Origin: Paraburkholderia ginsengisoli NBRC 100965 | GTDB taxonomy: Bacteria; Pseudomonadota; Gammaproteobacteria; Burkholderiales; Burkholderiaceae | Reading direction: 5' to 3' | DNA: 64,000 nt | Assembly (NCBI RefSeq): GCF_000739735.1 | Contig: NZ_BBJF01000006.1 | Span: 434,001-498,000, forward strand | Shown: positions 52,464 to 61,919 of the stretch, piece by piece | Position numbering within the stretch: the first letter of the stretch is position 1 | How the letters are laid out: each line of letters starts with the position of its first letter | Notes under the pieces: generated by a model | Databases searched by the model: none | What the model was told of the DNA's origin: nothing | The model's input: only the letters and a program-made list of their open reading frames with translations | Made by a program: the position numbers and the translations under genes

Positions 52464-53329
52464 TAAGCTTTACCCTCGATTGATTGCGTCTGTACGCCGA
52501 CGCGCCGCGACAGCAGCATCACCGCTGCGCGCAGCGCGACCACGCACCAGTCAAACGCGTTGAGCACCGGACGCTCGCGAAACACGTCGTAGCCCGCCTT
52601 CTCGATGCGCTCCAGAAAGCGCAGGCCGCCATGCACTGCGCCGCACAACTCGATACCCAGCCGTCCCGGAATCCGCAACGCGAGCGGCGCGCTGCGCGCC
52701 AGCATGTTCCGCACGAACGACACCTCGTGCGCCATCAGCGCGCGCCACGCGTCGTCGACGATGCCGTGGGCGATCTGCGACTCGGTCACGCCGAAGCGCC
52801 GCAGGTCGGCGAGCGGCAGATACACGCGGTCCTTTTTCCAGTCGACGGCCACGTCCAGCCAGAAGCTGATTAGCTGAGACGCCGTGCAGATCGCGTCGGC
52901 GTCGGCGAGATTTTGCGGCGTGGCCGCGCCCACCAGATGCAGCATCAGATGCCCGAGCGGGTTCGCCGAGCGGCGGCAATAATCGAGCAACGCGGCGCGG
53001 TCCGCATAACGGCTGGTGTCGATGTCCTGCGCGCACGCGTCGAGCAGATCGTAGAACGGCGCGAGCGGCAGTTTATACTGAGCCACCACGCCAGCAAGTT
53101 TGCCGAACAGCAGCGGATGAACCGGCGCGACGCGCCGCTCAGCCACCGCGTCGAGGCCAGCCCGGAGGTCGGCGAGGCGGGCATGCCGCTCGGCCGCGCT
53201 CCAGTCGGCTTCGTCGGCGATATCGGCCGCGGTGCGGACAACCTGATAGATAATGTCGACTGGCGCGCGCAGCGCCTTCGGCAGCAACACGCTCGGGATC
53301 GGAAAATTTTCGTACTGTTCGACGTCCAT
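52463..53329 (-). CDS. hpnC: Squalene/hydroxysqualene synthase HpnC
   Basis: This 288-residue all-helical prenyl synthase starts 'YENFPIPSVLLPKALR', the HpnC signature. It has the second Asp motif in 'FWLDVAVDWKKDRVYLP'. HpnC converts presqualene diphosphate to hydroxysqualene on the way to squalene. The first Asp-rich motif reads A35-D-I-A-D39 rather than the expected D-D-x-x-D, so one metal-binding Asp is replaced. ATG 53329 has GAGG 8 nt upstream; a longer frame from 53428 lacks one. Confidence 0.87.
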   Translation of the reverse strand: MDVEQYENFPIPSVLLPKALRAPVDIIYQVVRTAADIADEADWSAAERHARLADLRAGLDAVAERRVAPVHPLLFGKLAGVVAQYKLPLAPFYDLLDACAQDIDTSRYADRAALLDYCRRSANPLGHLMLHLVGAATPQNLADADAICTASQLISFWLDVAVDWKKDRVYLPLADLRRFGVTESQIAHGIVDDAWRALMAHEVSFVRNMLARSAPLALRIPGRLGIELCGAVHGGLRFLERIEKAGYDVFRERPVLNAFDWCVVALRAAVMLLSRRVGVQTQSIEGKA

Positions 53330-53661
53330 CCAGCGAGCCTCGAAACCATTCTGTAATGCGGCGCCGATGCGCGTCGCAGGGACCTCGTAGTTTAAGGGTT
53401 CCGTCAAAGCGGTGCAGCGTGCAATCATTACCGCATGCACGAACGGCGCGGCCCGCGAAGGCCGGCCGCAACTGCGGCAGCCGCCCAACACAAGGGGCGC
53501 GCCAAAAGCAAAGCTGGGCTGATAGCGTTAGAATGCGCGTTTGGTTTTGCTGTACCGGCCCGTCGCCGGGGCTCAAGACGTCAACTAACTAGATGGTCGC
53601 GGCGATAAAGTCAGAGTTACCGGCTTGTTCGAAACCCGCGTCAGTCGGAGTTCGCCAACTT
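53330..53661. other. Divergent intergenic region hpnC / ispH
   Basis: No gene is supported. A TAGAAT sequence near 53529 could be a -10 box for ispH. An extended ispH start at 53593 and an extended hpnC start at 53428 fall inside it but lack ribosome sites. Confidence 0.35.
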
Positions 53662-54606
53662 ATGCGAGTCATCCTTGCTCAGCCCCGCGGCTTTTGTGCG
53701 GGTGTTGTTCGCGCAATCGAGATCGTCGATCGCGCGTTACAGCAACACGGCGCGCCCGTGTATGTACGTCACGAGATCGTCCACAATCGCCACGTGGTCG
53801 ACAATCTGCGCCAGAAAGGCGCGCGCTTCGTCGAGGAACTCGATGAAGTACCGCAAGGCGCCGTGGCGATTTTCAGCGCGCATGGCGTTGCTCAAACCGT
53901 CGAACGCGATGCTGACGCGCGCGGCCTCGACGTGCTCGACGCCACCTGCCCGCTCGTGACCAAAGTGCATGTGCAAGGTCGTCAATATGTGGGCGCCGGC
54001 CGCACGCTGATTCTGATCGGCCATGCGGGGCATCCGGAAGTGGAAGGCACGATCGGTCAGATTCCAGGCAAGGTACTGCTCGTGCAGAGCGAGGCCGAGG
54101 TCGCGCATCTGGACCTGCCGCTCGACACGCCGCTCGCGTATGTCACGCAGACCACGCTGTCGGTCGACGACACGCGCGGCATCATCGACGCGCTGCTGCG
54201 CCGCTTTACCAACATCGTCGGCCCCGATACACGCGACATCTGCTACGCGACGCAAAACCGCCAGGCGGCGGTTCGCGAGCTGAGCAAGCAGGTCGACGTG
54301 CTGCTGGTAGTGGGCGCGACCAACAGTTCCAACTCGAACCGGCTGCGCGAGATCGGCAGCGAAAGCGGCGTGGCGAGCTACCTCGTCGCCGACGGTTCGG
54401 AAGTGAAGCCGGAATGGTTTGCCAACGCGCAGACCGTCGGCATTACCGCCGGCGCTTCGGCGCCGGAAGAGATGGTGAAGAACGTGATCGATGCGCTGAG
54501 CGCATTGGGGCCCGTCGATGTCACGACGATGGCGGGCCGTGAAGAAAAAGTCGAATTCAAGTTGCCATCGAAGCTGATGCAACCACTCGCTGCACGCGAA
54601 GTTTAA
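53662..54606 (+). CDS. ispH: 4-hydroxy-3-methylbut-2-enyl diphosphate reductase IspH
   Basis: The 314-residue enzyme has the three iron-sulfur cysteines C12 ('GFCAGV'), C96 ('DATCPLV') and C194 ('[10 protein letters not shown]') and the 'HPEVEGT' active-site Glu. It makes IPP and DMAPP in the last MEP-pathway step, so it supplies the isoprenoid units for squalene. Start 53662 gives the canonical '[15 protein letters not shown]'; a longer ATG at 53593 is possible. Its stop is 11 nt from hpnH, and the two form an operon. Confidence 0.93.
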   Translation: MRVILAQPRGFCAGVVRAIEIVDRALQQHGAPVYVRHEIVHNRHVVDNLRQKGARFVEELDEVPQGAVAIFSAHGVAQTVERDADARGLDVLDATCPLVTKVHVQGRQYVGAGRTLILIGHAGHPEVEGTIGQIPGKVLLVQSEAEVAHLDLPLDTPLAYVTQTTLSVDDTRGIIDALLRRFTNIVGPDTRDICYATQNRQAAVRELSKQVDVLLVVGATNSSNSNRLREIGSESGVASYLVADGSEVKPEWFANAQTVGITAGASAPEEMVKNVIDALSALGPVDVTTMAGREEKVEFKLPSKLMQPLAAREV

Positions 54607-54616
54607 GGAGGACGTC

Positions 54617-55771
54617 TTGTCTATTCCGCTGCTACAGAAAGTCCGGGTCGGCGCATACATCATGCGTCAGCACATGTCCGGCAACAAACGCTACCCGCTC
54701 GCACTGATGCTGGAGCCGCTGTTCCGCTGCAATCTCGCCTGCAATGGCTGCGGCAAGATCGATTATCCGGACCCCATCCTTAATCAGCGTCTGTCGCTGG
54801 AAGAATGCCTCGGCGCTGTCGACGAATGCGGCGCGCCGGTGGTGTCGATCGCCGGTGGCGAGCCGCTGCTGCACAAGGAAATGCCGCAGATCGTCAAGGG
54901 CATCATCGCGCGCAAGAAGTTCGTGTACCTGTGCACGAACGCGCTGCTGATGGAAAAGAAGATGGACGACTACGAGCCGAATCCGTACTTCGTCTGGTCG
55001 GTCCACCTGGACGGCGACAAGCAAGCCCACGATCACTCGGTGTCGCAGGACGGCGTGTACGAAAAGGCCGTGGCCGCGATTCGCGAAGCGAAGCGCCGTG
55101 GCTTCCGCGTGAACATCAACTGCACGCTGTTCAACGACGCCGTGCCGGAACGCGTGGCCGCATTCTTCGACACGCTCGGTCCGATGGGCGTGGACGGCAT
55201 CACCGTCTCGCCGGGTTACGCGTATGAACGCGCGCCGGATCAGCAGCACTTCCTGAACCGCGACAAGACCAAGCATCTGTTCCGCGAAATCTTCAAGCGC
55301 GGCAACAACGGCAAGAACTGGTCGTTCAGCCAGTCGGGCATGTTCCTCGACTTCCTCGCCGGCAATCAGACGTACGAATGCACGCCGTGGGGTAACCCGG
55401 CGCGTACCGTGTTCGGCTGGCAGAAGCCGTGCTATCTGGTCGGCGAAGGTTATGTGAAGACCTTCAAGGAACTGATGGAAACCACGAACTGGGACAACTA
55501 CGGCACCGGCAACTACGAGAAGTGCGCGGACTGCATGGTCCACTGCGGCTTCGAAGCGACCGCCGTGATGGACACGGTCGCGCATCCGTTGAAGGCGCTG
55601 AAGGTCAGCCTGCGCGGGCCGAAGACCACGGGCGAGTTTGTCAAAGACATTCCTTTGGACAAGCAGCGTCCTGCCGAGTACGTGTTCTCGCGTCACGTCG
55701 AGATCAAGCTCGAAGAAATTCAGCGCAGCGGCAAGGGCAAGAAGGTGCAGACGGCGACCGCCGCGCACTGA
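54617..55771 (+). CDS. hpnH: Adenosyl-hopene transferase HpnH (radical SAM)
   Basis: The 384-residue radical SAM protein has the cluster motif C38-x3-C42-x2-C45 ('FRCNLACNGCGK') and an HpnH-type C-terminal Cys region ('YEKCADCMVHCGFE'). It adds a 5'-deoxyadenosyl group to diploptene, the first step of C35 hopanoid side-chain synthesis. The start is TTG 54617 with a very strong AAGGAGGA site. Co-transcribed with ispH. Confidence 0.94.
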   Translation: MSIPLLQKVRVGAYIMRQHMSGNKRYPLALMLEPLFRCNLACNGCGKIDYPDPILNQRLSLEECLGAVDECGAPVVSIAGGEPLLHKEMPQIVKGIIARKKFVYLCTNALLMEKKMDDYEPNPYFVWSVHLDGDKQAHDHSVSQDGVYEKAVAAIREAKRRGFRVNINCTLFNDAVPERVAAFFDTLGPMGVDGITVSPGYAYERAPDQQHFLNRDKTKHLFREIFKRGNNGKNWSFSQSGMFLDFLAGNQTYECTPWGNPARTVFGWQKPCYLVGEGYVKTFKELMETTNWDNYGTGNYEKCADCMVHCGFEATAVMDTVAHPLKALKVSLRGPKTTGEFVKDIPLDKQRPAEYVFSRHVEIKLEEIQRSGKGKKVQTATAAH

Positions 55772-55820
55772 TGCCTGGACGGGGCGGCTTCATCTGCCTC
55801 GTGGTTTGCGCACAACAAAA

Positions 55821-55850
55821 AAGCGCGGTGGCTAAACGGCCACCGCGCTT
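55821..55850. terminator. Bidirectional intrinsic terminator between hpnH and hpnM
   Basis: AAGCGCGGTGGC (55821-55832) and GCCACCGCGCTT (55839-55850) are perfect 12-bp arms with a 6-nt loop. There are A-rich and T-rich flanks on either side. Confidence 0.9.
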
Positions 55851-55889
55851 TTTCTTTTGCTGCGCTGAATCGGTTGAATCAGTCGGACG

Positions 55890-56492
55890 TCACGCGCCGC
55901 GCGCGTTATGTGCGGTGAGGAACTTGATCAGCCCGTCGATCCCGCCTTTGGCGATCTGATCGGCGAATTGCGTCTGATACACCTGGATCAGCCATGCGCC
56001 CATCATGTTGATGTCGTAGATCTTCCAGCCGGACGGACCCTTGGTCAGCCGATAGTCGATCGCGTCGTCACCGCCGTTGCTGAGCACGTGCGACTGCACG
56101 ACGACATCCGTTGCGCCCGCCGCCACGCTCACCGGCTGGAATTTGAACTTCACGTCCTGATCGCGCAGTTGCGAAAGCGATGCAGCATAGGTGCGCACCA
56201 ACAGCAGCGTAAACTGCTCGTACAGTTGCTTCTGCTGCTCGGGCGTCGCGGTCGACCACGCCTTGCCGACCGCGATCCGCGTCGTGCGCTGGAAGTCGGT
56301 GGCCGGCACGAAGCGCGTCTGGACCAGGTTGGTGATCTTCGCCATGTCGCCGCCGCGCGCCGCCGGGTCGGCTTTCATCGCGGCGACCGTGCCTTCGACG
56401 GCACTTTTTACTACCGCATCCGGTGCGGTTTGCGCATACGCCGCCGTTGACACCACGGCCGCAGCCAGAAAAGCAGACAGATAACGTTTCAT
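55890..56492 (-). CDS. hpnM: HpnM / MlaC-like periplasmic phospholipid-binding protein
   Basis: The 200-residue protein has a signal peptide (about 1-20, 'VSTAAYAQ') and a MlaC/Ttg2D fold pattern ('FVPATDFQRTTRIAVGKAW', 'QLYEQFTLLLVRTYA', 'GWKIYDINMMGAWLIQVYQTQF' in part). HpnM is the hopanoid-linked member, thought to carry lipids across the periplasm. It is divergent from hpnN (HpnN transporter), its likely partner. Confidence 0.88.
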   Translation of the reverse strand: MKRYLSAFLAAAVVSTAAYAQTAPDAVVKSAVEGTVAAMKADPAARGGDMAKITNLVQTRFVPATDFQRTTRIAVGKAWSTATPEQQKQLYEQFTLLLVRTYAASLSQLRDQDVKFKFQPVSVAAGATDVVVQSHVLSNGGDDAIDYRLTKGPSGWKIYDINMMGAWLIQVYQTQFADQIAKGGIDGLIKFLTAHNARGA

Positions 56493-56705
56493 ACGTTCGT
56501 CAGGACCTGAGAGAAGTAAGCGCCGCCGGGCTAGCGAGCCCAAGGCGAAAGCAGGATAGACCAGTATACCGAGATTGCGTTCCCGCCCCGGAAAGCCGTC
56601 GCGGGAGCCGTACTTGCTACCGAAGTCGGGTTAGAGCGCTCCAGCTCTGTATACTTGTGCACTTTCGTCAAAAACAACACCCGTGATAAGGCTACGTTCG
56701 CCTAC

Positions 56706-59321
56706 ATGCTGAAGTCATCTATTGTCCGTCTCGTCGCCTCTTCGGTGCGTCATCCGCTCAGGGTCATCGCACTGTCGATCGTGCTCGCCGTTTTGAGCAG
56801 CTTCTATGTTGTACATAACTTCAAGATCAACACGGACATCAGCCGCCTGATCGAGACCGACAAGCAATGGTCGGCGCTCGAAAATGCGCTGGACCAGGCC
56901 TTCCCCGATCGCGGCGATACCGTGCTGGTGGTCGTCGAAGCGCGCGCGCCCGAGTTCGCCGATGCCGCGGCCAACGTGCTGACTACCGCGCTCAAAGCCG
57001 ACCCGAAGGAATTCGTCGCGGTCTCGCAGCCGGCCGGCGGCCCGTTCTTCGAACACAACGGCCTGCTGTTCCCGTCCACCGACGAGGTGATGTCCACCAC
57101 CTCGCAACTCGTCCAGTCGCGTCCGCTCGTCAACGCCCTCGCCCACGATCCGAGCCTGACCGGCCTCGCCGGCACGCTGACCACGAGCCTGCTGCTGCCG
57201 CTCCAACTGGGTCAGGTGAAGCTCGCCGACATGAGCCATCTGCTATCGCAAAGCGCGAACACGCTCGATCTGGTACTGGCCGGCAAGCCCGCCGCATTCT
57301 CATGGCGCGCGCTGGTCGACAAGAGCGCCGCCACCGATCCGGCGCGCGCGTTCGTGATCGTGCAACCGGTCGTCAACTACGACGCGTTGCAGCCGGGCGC
57401 AAACGCATCGCGAGCGATTCGCGAGACCGCCGCGTCGCTGCATCTCGACTCGCGCTACGGCGCGACGATCCGCCTGACCGGCGAACAGCCGCTCGCCGAC
57501 GAAGAGTTCGCCTCGGTCCAGGACGGCGCGGTGCTCAACGGGATCGGCACGTTCATCGTCGTGCTGGTGATTTTGTGGCTGGCCTTGCGCTCGGGCCGCA
57601 TGATCGCCGCCGTGTTCATCACGCTGTTCGTCGGACTCGCGATCACTGCCGCGCTCGGCCTGCTGATGGTCGGCGCGCTCAACATGATCTCGGTCGCGTT
57701 CATGGTGCTGTTCATCGGGCTCGGGGTCGACTTCGGCGTGCAGTTCGGCGTCAAGTACCGCGAGGAACGCAACCGCGACAACCGGCTTTCCGCCGCGCTG
57801 ATGCACACCGCGCACAGCATCGGCGTGCCGCTGACGCTCGCGGCCGTAGCGGTCGCACTGAGCTTCTTCTCGTTCCTGCCGACCGCTTATCGCGGCGTGT
57901 CGGAGTTGGGGCAGATCGCGGGCGTCGGCATGTTCGTCGCGTACCTCACCAACATGACGCTGCTGCCGGCTCTGCTGAAAGTCTTCAACCCGCCGGGCGA
58001 AGCCGGCTCGCCGGGCTTCAAGCAACTCGCGCCCGTCGACGATTTCCTCGATCATCATCGCCGGCCAGTGTTGATCGGCACGCTGATCGTCGTGATCGGC
58101 GCGACGCCATTACTCACGCACTTGCGCTTCGACTTCAACCCGCTGCATCTGAAGGACCCGCATACGGAGTCGATGGCGACGCTGCTGTCGCTGAAGGATT
58201 CGCCGGAAGCCGCCGTCAACAACGTGCATACGCTGGCGCCGTCGCTCGAAGAAGCCGACCGGATCGCCCAGCGTTTGCGCGCGCTGCCGGAAGTCGGCCG
58301 CGTCACCACGCTGAGCACGTTCATTCCGAGCGAGCAGCAGCAGAAGATGATGCTGATCGCGAGCGCCGCGCAGCAACTGCTGCCCGCACTGCAGCAGCAA
58401 CCTGCGCCGCAGGCGACTGACGCCGTGCGTGTCGATGCGCTCAAGCGCGCGTCGAACCAGCTGTCGCTCGCCGCCGAAGATCATCCGGGCCCGGGCGCCG
58501 CCGAAGCCGAGCATCTGTCGGCGACGCTGAAAAAGCTCGCCGCCGCCGATGCCGCCACGCGCGACCGCGCCGAAACCGCGATGTCAGAGACGCTGCGCAT
58601 CGCGTTGAAGCAGCTGGAAAACCTGCTGCAGCCGAGCGAAATCACCCGCGAAAATCTGCCGAAGGCGATCTCGGCCGCGTGGGTGTCGAAGGACGGCCGC
58701 GCGCTCGTCGACATCGCGCCGAAGGTCAAACCGGGCACCGACCCGGGCGACGACGCGATGCTCGCCCGCTTCGCCCACGCGGTGAAGAAGGCGGAGCCGG
58801 GCGCGATCGGCGGGCCGATTTCGATCCTGCACTCGGCCGACACGATCATCAAGGCGTTCCTGCAAGCCGCTGCTTACGCGCTGCTGTCGATCGCGATCCT
58901 GCTGTGGGTCGCGCTGCGGCGCCTCGGCGACGTGCTGCGCACGCTGGTGCCGTTGCTGGTATCGGCGCTCGTCACCCTCGAACTGTGCGTGGTTTTCGGC
59001 ATGCCGCTGAACTTCGCGAATATCATTGCGCTACCGCTGATGCTCGGAGTTGGCGTCGCATTCAAGATCTACTTCGTGATGGCTTGGCGCAACGGCCAGA
59101 CCGGCCTGTTGCAGTCGAGCCTGACGCACGCCGTGCTGTTCAGCGCGGCGACAACGGCGACCGCGTTTGGTAGCCTCTGGCTGTCGCACCACCCAGGGAC
59201 GTCCAGTATGGGACGGCTGCTGGCGCTTTCGCTGCTCTGCACGCTGATCGGCGCCGTGGTGTTTCAACCTGTGCTCATGGGCAAGCCGCGCCAACGTCGC
59301 GCGAAGCAAAAAGGAATATAA
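56706..59321 (+). CDS. hpnN: Hopanoid transporter HpnN (MMPL/RND family)
   Basis: The 871-residue inner-membrane protein has an N-terminal helix, a large periplasmic domain, a five- to six-helix sterol-sensing-like block (about 270-450, including '[19 protein letters not shown]'), a second periplasmic domain, and a final helix block (about 720-860). HpnN moves hopanoids from the inner to the outer membrane. The start at 56706 begins a natural N-terminus; the longer frame from 56655 does not. It is followed 2 nt later by the mlaA-like gene. Confidence 0.92.
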   Translation: MLKSSIVRLVASSVRHPLRVIALSIVLAVLSSFYVVHNFKINTDISRLIETDKQWSALENALDQAFPDRGDTVLVVVEARAPEFADAAANVLTTALKADPKEFVAVSQPAGGPFFEHNGLLFPSTDEVMSTTSQLVQSRPLVNALAHDPSLTGLAGTLTTSLLLPLQLGQVKLADMSHLLSQSANTLDLVLAGKPAAFSWRALVDKSAATDPARAFVIVQPVVNYDALQPGANASRAIRETAASLHLDSRYGATIRLTGEQPLADEEFASVQDGAVLNGIGTFIVVLVILWLALRSGRMIAAVFITLFVGLAITAALGLLMVGALNMISVAFMVLFIGLGVDFGVQFGVKYREERNRDNRLSAALMHTAHSIGVPLTLAAVAVALSFFSFLPTAYRGVSELGQIAGVGMFVAYLTNMTLLPALLKVFNPPGEAGSPGFKQLAPVDDFLDHHRRPVLIGTLIVVIGATPLLTHLRFDFNPLHLKDPHTESMATLLSLKDSPEAAVNNVHTLAPSLEEADRIAQRLRALPEVGRVTTLSTFIPSEQQQKMMLIASAAQQLLPALQQQPAPQATDAVRVDALKRASNQLSLAAEDHPGPGAAEAEHLSATLKKLAAADAATRDRAETAMSETLRIALKQLENLLQPSEITRENLPKAISAAWVSKDGRALVDIAPKVKPGTDPGDDAMLARFAHAVKKAEPGAIGGPISILHSADTIIKAFLQAAAYALLSIAILLWVALRRLGDVLRTLVPLLVSALVTLELCVVFGMPLNFANIIALPLMLGVGVAFKIYFVMAWRNGQTGLLQSSLTHAVLFSAATTATAFGSLWLSHHPGTSSMGRLLALSLLCTLIGAVVFQPVLMGKPRQRRAKQKGI

Positions 59322-59323
59322 GC

Positions 59324-60337
59324 ATGATGCTGCGTAACACCGCGCTGGCGCTCGCCGCCACGGGTTTGATCTCCGGTTGTGCGACCGGTCCCGACCGCAA
59401 GCCCGGCGACCCGTTCGAACCGGTGAACCGGGTCGTGTTCAATTTCAACGACGGGGTGGACCGCTATGTCGCGGTGCCGGTGGCGAAGGGCTATCAGAAG
59501 GTGACGCCGCAGCCGTTGCGCACGGCCGTCAGCAACTTCTTCTCGAACCTCGGTGATCTGAGCAACGCGGCGAACGCGCTGCTGCAATTGAAGTTCACCG
59601 ACGCGACCGAAGACATCATGCGCTTCGCGTTCAACTCGGTGTTTGGTCTCGGCGGCCTGCTCGACTGGGCGACGCCCGCCGGCCTGCCGAAGCACCATCA
59701 GGACTTTGGGCTGACGCTGGGGCACTGGGGCATTCCGTCGGGTCCGTATCTGGTGCTGCCGCTGTTCGGGCCGAGCACCGTGCGTGACAGCATGGGCCTC
59801 ATCGTCGATGTGAAGTTCAACCCGCTCAACTACATGGAACCGGCGGTGCGTAATCCGCTGTACGTGCTGCAGTTCGTGAGCGTGCGCTCCGACCTGCTCG
59901 GCGCCACCGATCTGCTGCAGCAAGCGGCGCTGGACAAATACTCGTTCGTGCGCGACGCCTACACGCAGCAGCGCCGCGCGCGTCTGCGCGGCACCAGCGA
60001 CAACGCCGCGCCGCTGCCTGACTACGACGACCAGGGTGACTCGGGCGCGGCGGCTCCTGCGGCCGGCGCACCGGCTGCGGGCTTGCCGAACTACGCGGAC
60101 CCGGGCGACGCCGCTGAAGCCCCGAACGCGGCCTCAGGCGCGGCCACGGGCGCGCCGGCGGGCGTACCGGACTACTCGGATCCGGGCGACGCGCCGGCCA
60201 GTGGCGCAGCGGGCGCGACGCCTACCGCACCGGCTACGGCGCCAGCACCCGCGTCAGAGACACCGGCGCCGACGCCGGCGCCCCAAACCGCTCCGGCCGA
60301 CGACAAACAGCCAGCTACGGCACCGGTTGCGCAATAG
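59324..60337 (+). CDS. mlaA: MlaA (VacJ)-family outer-membrane lipoprotein with repeat tail
   Basis: The 337-residue lipoprotein has a lipobox 'LISGC' (Cys19) and the MlaA core with 'DPFEPVNRVVFNFND', 'FFSNLGDLSNAANALLQ', 'DFGLTLGHWGIPSGPY' and 'LPLFGPSTVRDS'. The ~110-residue C-terminal tail is Ala/Pro-rich and holds three copies of (L/V)P(D/N)YxDxGD. MlaA removes misplaced phospholipids from the outer leaflet; here it is co-translated with HpnN (2-nt gap, AAGGA site). Confidence 0.9.
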   Translation: MMLRNTALALAATGLISGCATGPDRKPGDPFEPVNRVVFNFNDGVDRYVAVPVAKGYQKVTPQPLRTAVSNFFSNLGDLSNAANALLQLKFTDATEDIMRFAFNSVFGLGGLLDWATPAGLPKHHQDFGLTLGHWGIPSGPYLVLPLFGPSTVRDSMGLIVDVKFNPLNYMEPAVRNPLYVLQFVSVRSDLLGATDLLQQAALDKYSFVRDAYTQQRRARLRGTSDNAAPLPDYDDQGDSGAAAPAAGAPAAGLPNYADPGDAAEAPNAASGAATGAPAGVPDYSDPGDAPASGAAGATPTAPATAPAPASETPAPTPAPQTAPADDKQPATAPVAQ

Positions 60338-60381
60338 GGAAATGGGGTTTGGAAAAGCGCTGACGAAGAGATGAAAGCGCT

Positions 60382-60408
60382 GCGGGACGCCCAGAGTGGG
60401 CGTCCCGC
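60382..60408. terminator. Hairpin between convergent mlaA and thioesterase genes
   Basis: GCGGGACGCCCA (60382-60393) and TGGGCGTCCCGC (60397-60408) form a perfect 12-bp stem with a GAG loop. There is no U tract. Confidence 0.65.
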
Positions 60409-60521
60409 GAAGACTGGCTTGATGCTGGTAAAGCTGAGCGGAATTGAAGTAGCGGTTCGGCACGCGAAGCGCCGCTGACCACCTCCCGCCCCGCCCGCAC
60501 TCCGGTGGCCAACCAACCGCC

Positions 60522-61001
60522 TCAATGCAGGCTATCCGCCTCGGCGCGCGCCGCCGCTCTCTCATCTTCGACCGCCACCGCGCTCTGCGGCACCTGCCGC
60601 GAACTCTCGCGATAGCGGGCAAACGTCTCTTCCGCGTAACGGATCTGCGTGCGTCCGTGAGGCGCAGGCTCGCCGTTCTCATCGAGATTGACGAACACCA
60701 TTTTCTCCACAGTCAGGATGCTTTTGCGCGTGATCTTGTTGCGCACTTCGCAGCGAAGCGTGATCGACGTGCGCCCGAAATGCGTGGCGGTCATGCCGAG
60801 TTCGATGATGTCGCCCTGACGCGCGGAACTGACGAAGTTGATCTCGGACATGAACTTGGTCACGACGCGCTGGTTGTCCAGTTGGCAGATCGCGTAGATG
60901 GCCGCTTCTTCGTCGATCCAGCGCAGCAGGCTACCGCCGAACAACGTGCCGTTGGGGTTCAGGTCTTCGGGCTTGACCCACTTTCTGGTATGGAAATTCA
61001 T
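60522..61001 (-). CDS. Hotdog-fold acyl-CoA thioesterase (YciA-like)
   Basis: The 159-residue protein has the acyl-CoA hydrolase pattern 'PNGTLFGGSLLRWIDEEAAI' and 'FVSSARQGDIIELGMTATHFGRTS' in part. The catalytic Asp lies in 'WIDEEA'. It hydrolyses acyl-CoA thioesters in the cytoplasm. It lies within the hopanoid locus but is separated from both neighbours by 180-bp spacers, so a shared pathway is not implied. Confidence 0.88.
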   Translation of the reverse strand: MNFHTRKWVKPEDLNPNGTLFGGSLLRWIDEEAAIYAICQLDNQRVVTKFMSEINFVSSARQGDIIELGMTATHFGRTSITLRCEVRNKITRKSILTVEKMVFVNLDENGEPAPHGRTQIRYAEETFARYRESSRQVPQSAVAVEDERAAARAEADSLH

Positions 61002-61181
61002 TTTGGTACTCCGTGTTTGGGGCAGCCAGGTCGGCGCGCTTGCGTCTTCGACCTAGGGTTAACACTGACATTGTACCAAATAAGGGTTTTCACTAGTATT
61101 TCAATAGCCACTGAATTGGGCGGGCGGCCCGTACCTCCGCGCCAGGTGGCATGCCGAACGGCGTACGATGAACCGCTTCCC

Positions 61182-61916
61182 TCAGCGGACAGCCGCGATC
61201 CGCAACGCCCCAGCCTCGCCCATTGCCCGCCGCGCCTGCACCAACGAAATCCGCGCGGCGCGGGCATCGACGGCAACCTGAAGAAGACCGCGCAGCTGCG
61301 ACGGCTGGCGCAGCAACTCCCGCAGAATCGGACCGATTGCCGTACTGCCGTCGTCGCGCAGACCGGCCGTGGCGGCGGAAGGCAGCGTGCGCCACGCCGG
61401 ATCGACGATCGCCCGGCACACGGCAAACGGCACGCCGTGCGCAGCGGCCGTCGCGCCGGCGATGTGCGATTCCATGTCGACCGCCAACGCGCCGGTCGAG
61501 CGATGCAGCGCGCGCTTGTCGTCGGCCGACACCAAAGGCGCGGTGACCGCCACCATCAGGCCGCGTTGCAGACGCGCGGCAAGCGGCCCTGCCGCTATCG
61601 CGGCAGCGAGCTTCCCGGCCCAGCGACGATCGGTGTCGATGCGCCCGAACGGCCCCTCGACGGCATCCGCGACGATCAGTGCGCCCGATTCCAGCTCCGG
61701 CGCCAAACCGCCCGCCGTGCCGAAACTGACGATGCCCGAACAGCCGCGCGCGACAGCCGCCGTCAACGCACGCTCCAGCAGATCGGCGCGCGCCGCGTAC
61801 ACCACCTCGACGCCCTCGCCGCGCGCGATCCGCGCCTCGAATGCCATGCCCGTCACCACGATCACCGGCAAGCTGTTACGGTCGGCCTCGGCTGACTGCG
61901 TTGTCGAAAGCGGCAT
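61182..61916 (-). CDS. hpnG: Hopanoid-associated phosphorylase HpnG
   Basis: The 244-residue purine/uridine phosphorylase-family protein has 'PVIVVTGMAFEARIA', 'SFGTAGGLAPELESGALIV' (split) and 'VDMESHIAGATAAAHG'. HpnG releases adenine from adenosyl-hopane to give ribosylhopane, the step after HpnH. It begins 3 nt after the shc stop on the same strand and is therefore in an operon with it. Confidence 0.9.
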   Translation of the reverse strand: MPLSTTQSAEADRNSLPVIVVTGMAFEARIARGEGVEVVYAARADLLERALTAAVARGCSGIVSFGTAGGLAPELESGALIVADAVEGPFGRIDTDRRWAGKLAAAIAAGPLAARLQRGLMVAVTAPLVSADDKRALHRSTGALAVDMESHIAGATAAAHGVPFAVCRAIVDPAWRTLPSAATAGLRDDGSTAIGPILRELLRQPSQLRGLLQVAVDARAARISLVQARRAMGEAGALRIAAVR

Positions 61917-61919
61917 CCG

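Noticed and set aside
56867..58420. A 517-codon frame inside hpnN
   Set aside because: It lies in an alternative frame of a clear RND transporter, with extreme Arg content.
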